Below are positions 1-8,205 of a stretch of 64,000 nt of DNA, one piece after another; position 1 is the stretch's first letter, and every line of letters starts with the position of its first letter. This DNA is from Synechococcus sp. CS-1328 (GTDB taxonomy: Bacteria; Cyanobacteriota; Cyanobacteriia; PCC-6307; Cyanobiaceae), in contig NZ_JAHLYT010000051.1 of assembly GCF_025128095.1 (NCBI RefSeq), forward strand, positions 1 through 64,000. The letters are read 5' to 3'. A program made the translations under genes and the position numbers. The notes beneath the pieces are model-generated. The model did no database searches. It was given only the letters and a program-made list of their open reading frames with translations, and was not told where the DNA came from.

Positions 1-122
1 AACTGTCCCCCTCCTGGTACGTCGAAGCCCTGAACTACATCAAGGCCAACCACGGCGTCTCCGGCGATCCCGGCGTCATCGCCAACAACTACATCGACTA
101 CGCCATCGCGGCCCTCGTCTGA
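1..122 (+). CDS. cpcA: Phycocyanin alpha subunit, C-terminal end (partial)
   Basis: This is the last 39 codons of a phycobiliprotein alpha chain, open at the left edge. The visible end contains [15 protein letters not shown] and finishes in an [11 protein letters not shown]-type tail, the classic end of C-phycocyanin alpha. The protein carries a phycocyanobilin and forms rods of the phycobilisome antenna on the thylakoid surface. The cpcE and cpcF lyase genes that follow load bilin onto this subunit, which supports phycocyanin over allophycocyanin. A phycoerythrocyanin or R-phycocyanin alpha chain cannot be excluded without the N-terminal part. A strong hairpin follows within 50 bases. Confidence 0.85.
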   Translation, partial: LSPSWYVEALNYIKANHGVSGDPGVIANNYIDYAIAALV

Positions 123-170
123 TCCCGCTCCGAGCCTTCGTTCCCTGAGGTTCGTTCGCTCCCTGCTCTC

Positions 171-197
171 AAGCCCCCCTCACGGGGGGCTTTTTTG
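171..197 (+). terminator. Rho-independent terminator after cpcA
   Basis: A GC-rich stem (AGCCCCCC / GGGGGGCT) with a short loop is followed by six T residues and TGTTG. It lies 49 bases after the cpcA stop and before cpcE. It probably sets the high cpcA to low lyase transcript ratio by partial termination, which is inference. Confidence 0.85.
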
Positions 198-267
198 TTG
201 CGCAGGCGCTTCGCCAGGAGGCTGCGGCTGTCAGCATCGGCAGCATCTGAGCAGCAGTCTGCGGGCC

Positions 268-1116
268 ATGAGCGGCAGCGGCGATTCCCAGGCCATCCCA
301 GCGGAGGGCGATCCGATCGACGAGGCGGAAGCGCTGCGGCGCCTCCGGTGCAGCGACGATCCCTCGGCCCAGTACTACGCCGCCTGGTGGCTGGGGCGGG
401 CGCGCAGCAGCCATCCCGACACCGTGCCCCTGCTGCAGTTCGCCCTGCAACAGCGACGCGCCCGTGACCCCGGAGCCGGCGTCGAAGAGAACGCGGTGGC
501 ACGGAACGCCGCCCGGGCCCTGGGCAAGCTCGGACCGGCCGCCACCCCGGCCATCGGCGACCTGCTCGAGACCCTGGACGACCCGGATGATGGACTGCGG
601 GAGGCGGCGGCACGAGCCCTCGGTGACCTCAGGGCCGCCATTGCCGTCGAGCCCTTGCGGCGACGCCTGGCCAGTGGACCAGCGGGGGCCGGCGCCCAGC
701 AGAGCAACAGCCCCCGCTTGGTGGAACCCTGCGAGGCCCTGCTGGAGGCCCTGGGGGACATCGGTGTGGCCAGCGACGAAGTTGTGGCGGTGATCCGTCC
801 CTTCGTGGAGCACGAACGCCCGCTGATCCGCAGCGCGGCCTGCCGCGCCCTGCTGCAGCTCACCGGCGAGGCCCACTGGGGGGAGCAGCTGGTCGTGCTG
901 CTGCAGCATCCCCAGCTGCAGGTGCGGCGCGCCGCCCTGATGGACCTGGGAGCGGCGGGCTGGCGGCCTGCCCTGCAGCCCATTGCCGCCACCCTGGCGG
1001 AGAACAGCCTCAAGCTGATTGCCCTGCGGGGCCTGGTGGAGCAGGGCGACGATGCCGCCACCCAGGTCGATTCTGAGATTGCAGCGGTGCTGGAGGCGAT
1101 GGATGCCCTGCTCTGA
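268..1116 (+). CDS. cpcE: Phycocyanobilin lyase alpha subunit CpcE
   Basis: A 282-residue protein built of HEAT-like (PBS lyase) repeats, with recurring ARALGKLG, ARALGDL and CRALLQL helices. CpcE with CpcF forms a heterodimer that attaches phycocyanobilin to the conserved cysteine of the phycocyanin alpha subunit. The length matches the usual ~270-280 residues. It sits just after cpcA and its terminator, and its stop is 12 bases from cpcF, so the two are co-transcribed. The PecE and RpcE paralogues share this fold, but the adjacent cpcA-like gene favours CpcE. Confidence 0.9.
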   Translation: MSGSGDSQAIPAEGDPIDEAEALRRLRCSDDPSAQYYAAWWLGRARSSHPDTVPLLQFALQQRRARDPGAGVEENAVARNAARALGKLGPAATPAIGDLLETLDDPDDGLREAAARALGDLRAAIAVEPLRRRLASGPAGAGAQQSNSPRLVEPCEALLEALGDIGVASDEVVAVIRPFVEHERPLIRSAACRALLQLTGEAHWGEQLVVLLQHPQLQVRRAALMDLGAAGWRPALQPIAATLAENSLKLIALRGLVEQGDDAATQVDSEIAAVLEAMDALL

Positions 1117-1128
1117 GAGCCTGAACCG

Positions 1129-1812
1129 ATGACGCTTCCCGCTTCAACGACGGGCGAAACCGCCGATCTCCAGCTCACGCAGGAGCTGATCGAGCGGGTG
1201 GAACAGGCCAGCACCGCCCTGGAGTTGCTGCAGGCCACCCAGGCCCTCGCCGCCGCCGCCCACCCTGCCGCTGCCCCCTGCCTGGTGGACGTGCTCGGCT
1301 TCAACAATCCCGGCGCCGCCGTGGCCGCGGTGGATGGCCTGATCGCCCTGGGGAACCAGGCCGTGGAGGCGATCCTGACCAATCTCGATGGCTACAACTA
1401 CGGCGCTCGGGCCTGGGCCGTGCGTGCCCTGGCCGGCATCGGCGACGTGCGGGGCCTGGAGGTGCTCGAAGACGCCCTGGCCCAGGACATCGGACCGAGC
1501 GTGCGCCGTGCTGCCGCCCGGGGGCTCGGTCAGCTGAAGATGCAGGAGCTGGCGGAAGCCCCCCGTGCCGCCCTCGTGCAGCGTTGCCTGGGAGCCCTGG
1601 AGGCGAGCTGCGGCGATGGCGAATGGGTGGTGCGCTACGCCGTGGTGGTGGGCCTGGAATCCCTGGCCGCCGAGCTGAGCCCCACCGCGGAGCTACGGCC
1701 ACGGCTGCGCCAGGCGCTGGAGGGTCTCAGGGAGAGCCACCTTGAGGCCACGGCCGTGGTGCGCCTGCGGGCGGAGCAAGCCATCCACCGCCTGGAGGCG
1801 CAGCATGGCTGA
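1129..1812 (+). CDS. cpcF: Phycocyanobilin lyase beta subunit CpcF
   Basis: A 227-residue HEAT-repeat protein with the signature NYGARAWAVRALAGIGD at about residues 90-106, characteristic of CpcF. It pairs with CpcE to form the bilin lyase/isomerase that chromophorylates phycocyanin alpha. Repeats cover most of the chain (AVAAVDGLIALG, VRRAAARGLGQLK). Its 3' end overlaps the next gene by eight bases, so cpcE, cpcF and the phosphatase gene probably share one transcript. Length is typical for CpcF. Confidence 0.9.
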   Translation: MTLPASTTGETADLQLTQELIERVEQASTALELLQATQALAAAAHPAAAPCLVDVLGFNNPGAAVAAVDGLIALGNQAVEAILTNLDGYNYGARAWAVRALAGIGDVRGLEVLEDALAQDIGPSVRRAAARGLGQLKMQELAEAPRAALVQRCLGALEASCGDGEWVVRYAVVVGLESLAAELSPTAELRPRLRQALEGLRESHLEATAVVRLRAEQAIHRLEAQHG

Positions 1813-2338
1813 ACCGCGTCTGCTGTTCGTCTGCCTCGGCAATATCTGCCGCTCCCCCGCTGCGGAGGGGGTGTTTCTGCATCTGCTGGCCCGCGAGGGC
1901 CTGGAGCAGGCCGTCGTGGTGGATTCGGCCGGCACCGGCGGCTGGCACGTGGGCCGGCAGGCCGACCCCAGGATGCGGGCCGCCGCGGCCCGGCGCGGCA
2001 TTGCTCTGCCAAGCCGGGCCCGCCAGATCGAGCGCGCTGACCTGGACCGCTTCGATCGCATCCTGACGATGGACGAGGACAACCTCAGGGCGGTGAAGAG
2101 TCTGGCCCGCCCAGGACGGAAGGGATCAGAAAGGACAGGCGCAGAGGGAACAGACGGGGATGGGGCAGCCCACGGTGGCGCCCTGATCGAACCGATCACC
2201 AACCACTGCCGCCGCTTCAGGGCGCGGGAGGTGCCGGATCCCTACTACGGCGGCGACGAGGGCTTCGAGCAGGTCCTGGATCTGCTCGAAGATGCCTGCG
2301 GCGGCCTGCTGGAGGAGCTGCGCCGCAGTCTGGAGTGA
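1805..2338 (+). CDS. Low-molecular-weight protein tyrosine phosphatase
   Basis: A 177-residue member of the LMW-PTP family. The P-loop CLGNICRS lies at residues 10-17 and supplies the nucleophile Cys10 and Arg16. The aspartate-containing segment VPDPYYGG near the C-terminus supplies the general acid. The ATG at 1805 was chosen because it starts just before the P-loop strand and overlaps the cpcF stop. A hydrophilic insert rich in Gly, Glu and Thr lies near the middle (about residues 98-125), making it slightly longer than the usual ~155 residues. Its substrate is unknown; coupling to cpcF suggests only shared expression. Confidence 0.88.
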   Translation: MAEPRLLFVCLGNICRSPAAEGVFLHLLAREGLEQAVVVDSAGTGGWHVGRQADPRMRAAAARRGIALPSRARQIERADLDRFDRILTMDEDNLRAVKSLARPGRKGSERTGAEGTDGDGAAHGGALIEPITNHCRRFRAREVPDPYYGGDEGFEQVLDLLEDACGGLLEELRRSLE

Positions 2339-2388
2339 GACAGGCAGCCGGGGCTGCCCATCGCATCAGCAGCCCCGCTGCCCTGCAG
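2339..2388. terminator. Bidirectional terminator between convergent genes
   Basis: A long inverted repeat (GGCAGCCGGGGCTGCC facing GCAGCCCCGCTGCC) fills the gap between the phosphatase stop and the panC-cmk stop, which face each other. There is no strong T-run, so the termination role is inferred from structure and position. Confidence 0.6.
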
Positions 2389-2395
2389 GCGCTGG

Positions 2396-3979
2396 TCAAT
2401 CCTGCAGGGGCACAGCGGGCCAGGCATCCTCTGGCACCCGCTCGCGGAACAGGTCGACGAGCCGCTGAATCACGGCCTCGATCGTCAGACCATCGGTGAC
2501 CAGAGCGACCGCATCCTCGGCCTGCAGCAACGGCGCCACGGCACGGGTGGAGTCGAGATGATCCCGCTCGGCGATCTGCGCTTCCAGCTCCGCCAGGGGC
2601 GGCACCGCGAATCCCCGCTGCTCAAGATCCAGGGCGCGCCGGCGGGCCCGCTCCGCCGGCGTGGCGGTCAGGAACACCTTCAGCTCGGCGTCGGGGAACA
2701 CGGCGGTGCCGATGTCGCGGCCTTCCGCCACCAGGCCTCCCCTGCGGCCCAGCGCCTGCTGCTGGCGTGTGAGTACGTCGCGAACGCAGGGCTGGGCCGC
2801 CACCTGCGACACCAGGGCCGTCACCTCGGGGGCGCGGATCGCCTCGGTCACATCGTGCCCATCGATCGTGACCCGCTGGCTGCCGTCCTCCGCCAGGCTC
2901 AGCTGCAGTTCGAGGGCCTGCAGCTGCGAGGCCAGGCCGGCGAGAGCGGCCGGATCGAGGCCCTGGCGCTGCACCCACCAGGTGAGGGCCCGGTACATCG
3001 CCCCCGTATCGAGGTAGAGCAGGCCCAGCCGCTGGGCGAAGGCACGGGTCACGGTGCTTTTGCCGGCACCGGCGGGGCCATCGATGGCAACGATCGGGGA
3101 GCGGCGCATCAGAAAGGTGTGATCGATCAGGCGACTGGAGCCGCAGCGGGCAGCCACCGCCAGCAGGCCGAGCGGGCCCGCCTGCAGCAGAGGCTGGAGT
3201 CCATGGGGCTCCACCAGCTCCACATACTCCACTGCCAAGCCCGCCGCTTCCAACGGCGCCCGGACAGCCTCCAGCAAAGGAGCGGCCTGCCGCTCACCGC
3301 GGCGATAGAGCTCAGTGGCCCGGGCCAGGGCAGCGGGGAGCGTCGCCGCCTGCTGCCGCTCCGCCGGGCTGAGGTAGCGATTGCGGGAGCTGCAGGCCAG
3401 CCCATCAGGGTCCCGCACGGTGCCGCAGCCCTGCACGGTCAGCGGCAGGGCCAGATCCGCCACCACACGGCGCAGGATCACCAGCTGCTGCCAGTCCTTC
3501 TCCCCCAGCAGGAGCCGATCAGGACGCACCAGCGCCAGCAAGCGAGCCACCACGGTGGCCACCCCCTCAAAGTGAGCGGGGCGCTGGCGACCACAGAGCG
3601 AGGCCTGCAGCAGGGCCGGCGGCTGGATGCGGGTGAGGGCCGCCTCACCACCCGGAACGATCTCGTCCGCATCCGGAGCAAACAGGGCGTCGGTGCCCGC
3701 CGCCGCCGCCAGGTCGGCGTCGGCCGTCAGATCCCGCGGATAGCGCTCGAAATCCTCACCGGCGCCGAACTGCAGCGGGTTGACGAACACACTCACCAGC
3801 ACGGCCGGTGAACTGGAGCCCACCCCCCGAGCCGCCCGACGGATCAATTCCTGATGGCCCCGGTGCAGCGCCCCCATGGTGGGCACGAAGTGGAGTGGGC
3901 GACCCGAGGCGCGGATCTCGGCGCACCAGCGCCTCAGCTCCGTTCGCGACGTGAGCAGGGGAAGGGGCAAGCGGGACAC
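2396..3979 (-). CDS. panC/cmk: Bifunctional pantothenate synthetase / cytidylate kinase
   Basis: A fusion of about 527 residues. The N-terminal half is PanC (pantoate + beta-alanine + ATP to pantothenate), with FVPTMGALHRGHQELI carrying the HxGH motif, a VFVNPLQF segment and a later LLLGEKDWQQL motif. The C-terminal half, from about residue 295, is cytidylate kinase with the P-loop AIDGPAGAGKST and YLDTGAMYRALTWW. This fusion is well known in cyanobacteria. No ATG fits. The GTG at 3979 is the best start because it precedes the PanC strand-helix start and lies just after the rlpA terminator. It is therefore probably transcribed separately or by read-through from rlpA. Confidence 0.92.
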   Translation of the reverse strand: MSRLPLPLLTSRTELRRWCAEIRASGRPLHFVPTMGALHRGHQELIRRAARGVGSSSPAVLVSVFVNPLQFGAGEDFERYPRDLTADADLAAAAGTDALFAPDADEIVPGGEAALTRIQPPALLQASLCGRQRPAHFEGVATVVARLLALVRPDRLLLGEKDWQQLVILRRVVADLALPLTVQGCGTVRDPDGLACSSRNRYLSPAERQQAATLPAALARATELYRRGERQAAPLLEAVRAPLEAAGLAVEYVELVEPHGLQPLLQAGPLGLLAVAARCGSSRLIDHTFLMRRSPIVAIDGPAGAGKSTVTRAFAQRLGLLYLDTGAMYRALTWWVQRQGLDPAALAGLASQLQALELQLSLAEDGSQRVTIDGHDVTEAIRAPEVTALVSQVAAQPCVRDVLTRQQQALGRRGGLVAEGRDIGTAVFPDAELKVFLTATPAERARRRALDLEQRGFAVPPLAELEAQIAERDHLDSTRAVAPLLQAEDAVALVTDGLTIEAVIQRLVDLFRERVPEDAWPAVPLQD

Positions 3980-3991
3980 AGGATCAACAGC

Positions 3992-4022
3992 AAAAGCCCA
4001 TCCGCCAGATTGACGGATGGGC
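3992..4022 (-). terminator. Rho-independent terminator after rlpA
   Basis: On the minus strand a nine-base stem (GCCCATCCG / CGGATGGGC) with a nine-base loop is followed by TTTT. It lies 25 bases past the rlpA stop and ends only about 12 bases before the GTG start of panC-cmk. Confidence 0.8.
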
Positions 4023-4046
4023 CAGGGGGCTGAGGCCGCCAAGGGC

Positions 4047-4670
4047 TCAGCGCAGGACTTCGAGCTTGACCGAAGCAACACCGCTGGCGACGACACCGAG
4101 ATCCCGAGCCGCGCCATGGGCCAGGTCGATCACCCGGTTGCCGTGGAAAGGACCGCGGTCATTGATGCGAACCACAGCGCTGCGGCCATTGCTGAGGTTG
4201 GTGACCCGCACCTTGGTGCCGAAGGGGAGGGTGCGGTGGGCAGCCGTGAGGGTGCCAGGGCGGAACACTTCACCACTGGCGGTGCGGTTGCCGAAGAAGC
4301 CGGGCCCGTACCAGCTGGCCTGGCCGCTGAGCACCTGCGCCACTTCGGGAAGACGGACGGGAGCCGAGGCCAGAGGCACGATCGGAGCCTGCTGCATCAA
4401 CGACGGCCTGGCAGGAGTCGCAGACTCCTCGATCTGGCGAATGGCAACAGCCGGGCTCTGCACAGACGACGACGCCAGCGCGAGATCCGAAGACCCTTTG
4501 ACGGGAGCCACATCGACGGAAAGGCCGTCAAGGGCACCATTCAAAGAGAGAGGAGTGCTTCTGCCGACATCCGCGATGGCGGGGAAGACAGAACCGGCGC
4601 CAGAAATCAGGGCGGTGAGAACACCGAGGGAAAATGTTGCTCGCATAACAGGCGAAACTCGCCGCACCAT
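4047..4670 (-). CDS. rlpA: RlpA-like septal ring lytic transglycosylase (DPBB domain)
   Basis: A 207-residue exported protein. The N-terminus is a signal peptide (hydrophobic FSLGVLTALISGAGSV region ending near AIADV). The C-terminal ~90 residues are a double-psi beta-barrel with GQASWYGPGFFGNRTASGE, LPFGTKVRVTN and VRINDRGPF, matching the RlpA family, which cleaves peptidoglycan glycan strands lacking stem peptides. There is no SPOR domain and no obvious lipobox, so it is probably periplasmic and soluble. ATG codons at 4670 and 4646 are both possible starts. It lies upstream of panC-cmk on the same strand but is separated from it by a terminator. Confidence 0.85.
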   Translation of the reverse strand: MVRRVSPVMRATFSLGVLTALISGAGSVFPAIADVGRSTPLSLNGALDGLSVDVAPVKGSSDLALASSSVQSPAVAIRQIEESATPARPSLMQQAPIVPLASAPVRLPEVAQVLSGQASWYGPGFFGNRTASGEVFRPGTLTAAHRTLPFGTKVRVTNLSNGRSAVVRINDRGPFHGNRVIDLAHGAARDLGVVASGVASVKLEVLR

Positions 4671-5081
4671 GCAACGGTCACCAAGGATTCAGGTGACCAG
4701 TTGACGATGACTTCGAACCTCGATTTTGGAAGAGAAGGAGGAAGAAGCCGTCGGCGGAGTTCCTATCGGGAAATCACAACGAGCCGAACTTAACCGCACT
4801 GCACCAGCAAATTGGTTAGCCATGGACAGGCAACTGCTGATCAGGAACTGTCATCATTCGCCAGATTCTTGACACCTACAGGCTTCCTCGGCCCTTTGCC
4901 AGTCCCGGGCCATCAGCAAGACCAATCGCCTCCATAAGCTGCACTGATCGAAATTTGTGCCGATCTGGGAATCGGCCACCGCCTTCATGGGTAGTTGGGC
5001 GCCTGGAGGGCGGACGCAGGGGGTGGGGAGCGAGAAGCGGCAGGATCGGTGGCAGACGAGCGACGACCGGAGCCCTCCTGG
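4671..5081. other. Divergent intergenic region between rlpA and purM
   Basis: About 410 bases separate the divergent rlpA and purM starts. The stretch is less GC-rich than its surroundings and must hold both promoters. A TTGACA occurs at 4869-4874 reading towards purM, but I see no convincing -10 element at the right distance. No RNA gene or conserved small reading frame is recognisable. Confidence 0.5.
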
Positions 5082-6119
5082 ATGGATTACCGCACGGCTG
5101 GAGTGGATGTGGTGGCGGGGCGAGCCTTCGTTGATCGCATCCGCAGCAGCGTTGAATCCACCCGCCGCCCGGAGGTGGTGGGTGGCCTGGGCGGCTTCGG
5201 CGGGCTCTGCCGCCTGCCCGAGGGCCTCAAGCGCCCGCTGCTCGTGTCAGGAACCGATGGGGTGGGCACCAAGCTGGAGCTGGCCCAGGCCCATGGCCGC
5301 CATCACGCCGTCGGCATCGACCTGGTGGCCATGTGCGTCAACGACGTGATCACCAGCGGCGCCGAACCCCTCTTCTTTCTCGACTACATCGCCACCGGCA
5401 AGCTCAGCCCCGAGGCGATGGCGGCCGTGGTGGAAGGCATCGCCGACGGCTGCCGCCAGAGCGGCTGCGCCTTGCTGGGCGGCGAAACGGCGGAGATGCC
5501 CGGCTTCTACGGCCCCGGCCGCTACGACCTGGCCGGCTTCTGCGTGGCCGTGGTGGAGGAAGACGAGTTGATCGACGGGCGGGCGGTGCAGGCGGGCGAC
5601 CGGATCCTGGCGGTGGCCAGCAGTGGCGTGCACAGCAACGGCTTCAGCCTGGTGCGCCGCATCCTGGAGATCAACCACGTCACCCCGGACACACGGCTGC
5701 CCCAGACCGGAGAGCCCCTGATCGACAGCCTGCTGCAACCCACCCGCCTCTATGGATCCCTGGTGACGGGACTGCGGCAGCGGCGCCTGCCGCTGCACGG
5801 CATGGCCCATATCACCGGTGGAGGCCTGCCGGAGAACCTGCCCCGCTGCCTGCCGAACGGGCTCCATGCCGCCATCGAGGCCGGCAGCTGGGAGCGACCG
5901 GCCCTGTTCCGCTGGCTGCAGCAGAGCGGCGAGGTGCCCGAAGCCGACCTCTGGAACACCTTCAACCTCGGGGTGGGCTTCTGCCTTGTGGTGCCGCAGA
6001 CAGCCAGCGAGGCGGTGCTTGAGGCCTGCCGCGACCTGGGCCACCAGGCCTGGCTGCTCGGAGAGGTGCGGCAAGGCGAGGCGCCAGAGGAGGCTCCACT
6101 GGCCGGTTTGCCGTACTGA
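5082..6119 (+). CDS. purM: Phosphoribosylformylglycinamidine cyclo-ligase
   Basis: AIR synthetase, 345 residues, the usual family length. It converts FGAM to aminoimidazole ribotide with ATP in purine synthesis. Motifs include the N-terminal [28 protein letters not shown] (ATP/substrate loop), [12 protein letters not shown] and [13 protein letters not shown]. The ATG at 5082 was chosen over the upstream in-frame ATG at 4995 because it matches the conserved PurM N-terminus. It appears monocistronic, with rlpA diverging upstream and a weakly characterised gene 133 bases downstream. Confidence 0.96.
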   Translation: MDYRTAGVDVVAGRAFVDRIRSSVESTRRPEVVGGLGGFGGLCRLPEGLKRPLLVSGTDGVGTKLELAQAHGRHHAVGIDLVAMCVNDVITSGAEPLFFLDYIATGKLSPEAMAAVVEGIADGCRQSGCALLGGETAEMPGFYGPGRYDLAGFCVAVVEEDELIDGRAVQAGDRILAVASSGVHSNGFSLVRRILEINHVTPDTRLPQTGEPLIDSLLQPTRLYGSLVTGLRQRRLPLHGMAHITGGGLPENLPRCLPNGLHAAIEAGSWERPALFRWLQQSGEVPEADLWNTFNLGVGFCLVVPQTASEAVLEACRDLGHQAWLLGEVRQGEAPEEAPLAGLPY

Positions 6120-6252
6120 ACCCAGCCGCCATTGCGCCGGTGGGGTCATCCGCCCTGCTTAACCTTCCCCAGCGTCCGCTCCTCCGTTCCCGCGGGACAC
6201 GGCAGCGAGGCCTGCGGTCGCTGCGCGCCGAATGTCATTCGTTTTCTGAACC

Positions 6253-6924
6253 ATGTTCGATACCTCCAAACGCATCACCCGGCGACGTAGCTCCGCCGGG
6301 CCCAGGCCTCCGGTCCGTCCACAACGCCCCCGCGAAGGATTCACCGGGCCTCGCAGCGGTGGCCTGCGGCCCACCTTCCTGGCCCTGCGGGATCATGGAA
6401 AGGTCTACGTGGCCGATCTGCCGCGGCTGTCGGATGGCCAGCTGGCCCACGTGTCCAAGGAGGCGCAGGAGGTGCTGGAAAGCCTGCGGCGGCGTCTGGA
6501 GGAACTCGAAAGCCAGGTGTCCCTCAGCGAAGCCGAGCAGGACACCCGCATCCGGGCCTCGACCAAGCGGGACGTGACCGAACGGTTCATCGGCGCCATT
6601 CAGGAGGAGCAGGAACTGCGGCGCAGCAACCCGGCGTTGCGGGCCGCCGCCGGCGAATCCCTGGCCCGCGCCTTCCTGGAAGTGGCACGCCACCGGCTGC
6701 CCGGCGCCACCTTCGACTCCCTGCTGCAGGAGGCATTGGAAGCCTGCGGGCCGGATGGGTCCGAGGAGAGCGAACCGAGCGAAGCGACTGAAACCGGAGG
6801 TTCGCCAGCGCCCCTGCTGCGGCGGCTGGATGGTCCGGTCGTGGTGGCGGCAGCCGAGGAGCGCCCACGCGCCCTGCCGGTGGTCCTCACCCCAGCCCCC
6901 GAACCGGCCGAAGCGATCGGCTGA
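6253..6924 (+). CDS. Conserved-looking hypothetical protein, coiled-coil centre
   Basis: A 223-residue protein I do not recognise. The N-terminus is basic and rich in Arg and Pro (RRRSSAGPRPPVRPQR). The middle (about residues 55-110) is strongly helical and charged with coiled-coil spacing (EVLESLRRRLEELESQVSL). The C-terminal 60 residues are acidic then proline-rich. No signal peptide or membrane segment is visible. Codon use is like its neighbours, and the upstream TTCTGAACC context gives only a weak ribosome site. It ends 12 bases from the convergent aldo/keto reductase. The composition suggests a nucleic-acid or scaffold binding protein, which is a guess. Confidence 0.6.
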   Translation: MFDTSKRITRRRSSAGPRPPVRPQRPREGFTGPRSGGLRPTFLALRDHGKVYVADLPRLSDGQLAHVSKEAQEVLESLRRRLEELESQVSLSEAEQDTRIRASTKRDVTERFIGAIQEEQELRRSNPALRAAAGESLARAFLEVARHRLPGATFDSLLQEALEACGPDGSEESEPSEATETGGSPAPLLRRLDGPVVVAAAEERPRALPVVLTPAPEPAEAIG

Positions 6925-6935
6925 TCCAGATCGGC

Positions 6936-7910
6936 TCAGCCGCTCTGGAAGGGATTGCCAGGCATGCGGACCCGGTTGGCAAGGGCGAGAGCATCCAGCC
7001 TCTGACGCTCCGCCTCGCTCAGCGTCCAGGACAGGGCCGCCGCTGCCGCATCGACCTGCTCCGGTCGCCGCAGCCCAGGAATCGGCATGGCGCCATGGGC
7101 CCGGCACCAATTGAGCGCCACCGCCGCTGGCGTGGCGCTGCGGAAGCCGGCGATCTCCTGCAGGGCCTGCAGCAGCGGTTGGGCCGCCGGCAACAGCCGC
7201 CGCTGCAGGGCGCCCCGGGGTCCCGAGAGCGATGGCGCCACCTCTCCAGGGGACTGGCCGAGCACCCCAAGGGCCAGGGGGCTGTAGGCGATCAGGGCGA
7301 TGCCCAGCTCGCGACAGACCGCCGCCACCCCATCAGCAGCGAGCGGCTCAGGGGCAAGCAGGGAGAGCTGCACCTGCAGGCTGAGGATCGGGATACCGCG
7401 TTCTGCCAGACGGGCCTGCACCTGCCGCAGGCGCCGCGGCCCCATGTTCGACAACCCCAGACCGGCCACCTCTCCTGCGCTCACCAGATCGGCGAGGCCT
7501 TCAAGCAGCGGCGCTTCCTGCCAGGGCGCATACCGGGCCGTGCTCCAGTGCAGCTGGACCCGGTCCAGTTTTCCCTGGAGTCGCCGGCGCGAAGCGGCGA
7601 ATGCCCGGCGGAATCCCCCCCGACCCCAGCGCCAGGGGAAGGGAGCCAGCTTGGTGGCCACGGTGAGGCGCTGCTGTTCCAGGGGCGAGAGGGCCGCGCA
7701 ACAGCGGCCCAGCAGCTCCTCGCTGCGGCCATCGAAGCGGCCCGTGCCGTAGGAATCCGCCGTATCGAAGAACTGCAGGCCCCGGGCCAGGGCTTGCCGG
7801 AAGGTGGCCTCCAGCTGGGGATCCTGGGAGGGCTCGTAGCCCCAGAGGAGCCGGTTACCCCAGGCCCAGGTGCCGACACCGATCCCCGGCTGGGCGGTCT
7901 GCAGCGCCAT
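6936..7910 (-). CDS. Aldo/keto reductase family oxidoreductase
   Basis: A 324-residue (beta/alpha)8-barrel NADPH-dependent reductase. Visible family signatures are GVGTWAWGN at the start, FFDTADSYGTG (catalytic Asp and Tyr), VATKLAPFPWRWG (catalytic Lys), VQLHWS (catalytic His) and a late SEAERQRLDAL segment near the NADP site. The substrate is not predictable. The gene stands alone on the minus strand. Its start at 7910 is an ATG giving a typical N-terminus, and it is separated by about 60 bases from the divergent small Cys-rich protein gene. Confidence 0.92.
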   Translation of the reverse strand: MALQTAQPGIGVGTWAWGNRLLWGYEPSQDPQLEATFRQALARGLQFFDTADSYGTGRFDGRSEELLGRCCAALSPLEQQRLTVATKLAPFPWRWGRGGFRRAFAASRRRLQGKLDRVQLHWSTARYAPWQEAPLLEGLADLVSAGEVAGLGLSNMGPRRLRQVQARLAERGIPILSLQVQLSLLAPEPLAADGVAAVCRELGIALIAYSPLALGVLGQSPGEVAPSLSGPRGALQRRLLPAAQPLLQALQEIAGFRSATPAAVALNWCRAHGAMPIPGLRRPEQVDAAAAALSWTLSEAERQRLDALALANRVRMPGNPFQSG

Positions 7911-7972
7911 CTCCCGAACCCCATGAACGGAAACGCCATGATCGTGTGCCGCTCCCCACTGCCCCCAGCCCG

Positions 7973-8167
7973 ATGTCCTCCCTGCCCGCAGAACCCAGCG
8001 CGGCTCAGGCCAGCGCCACAGCCGGCGCGGCGGTGGCGCTGGCTGCCAAGCCTGCAGACCCAGCCGTGCACCACCAGCCTGATCGTGTGCTTTGTCAGCA
8101 CTGCGGCCGCACTGCCAGCAACGACATCAGCTGCCAGGGCATCTGCGTGGCTGATTCGGGCTACTGA
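7973..8167 (+). CDS. Small cysteine-motif protein (hypothetical)
   Basis: A 64-residue protein. The first 40 residues are Ala/Pro-rich and look disordered. The last 25 hold CQHCGRTASNDISCQGICV, four cysteines in a C-x2-C...C-x3-C arrangement that could bind zinc or an Fe-S centre. The ATG at 7973 precedes the Ala-rich leader; an in-frame ATG at 7946 is possible. I believe similar short proteins occur in marine picocyanobacteria, but this is from memory and no function is known. It is divergent from the aldo/keto reductase. Confidence 0.55.
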   Translation: MSSLPAEPSAAQASATAGAAVALAAKPADPAVHHQPDRVLCQHCGRTASNDISCQGICVADSGY

Positions 8168-8205
8168 GTCTCGGAAAAGCCGCCAACACCGGCAGCGGTG
8201 CCACG

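Noticed and set aside
2558-3811. Long rightward open frame opposite panC-cmk
   Set aside because: It is the complement of a clearly conserved gene. The GC-rich third positions keep antisense frames open, and its composition (Gln, Arg, His rich) is not protein-like.
4869-4900. TTGACA as purM promoter
   Set aside because: No -10 element is found 16-18 bases downstream, so it is mentioned only as sequence context, not called as a promoter.
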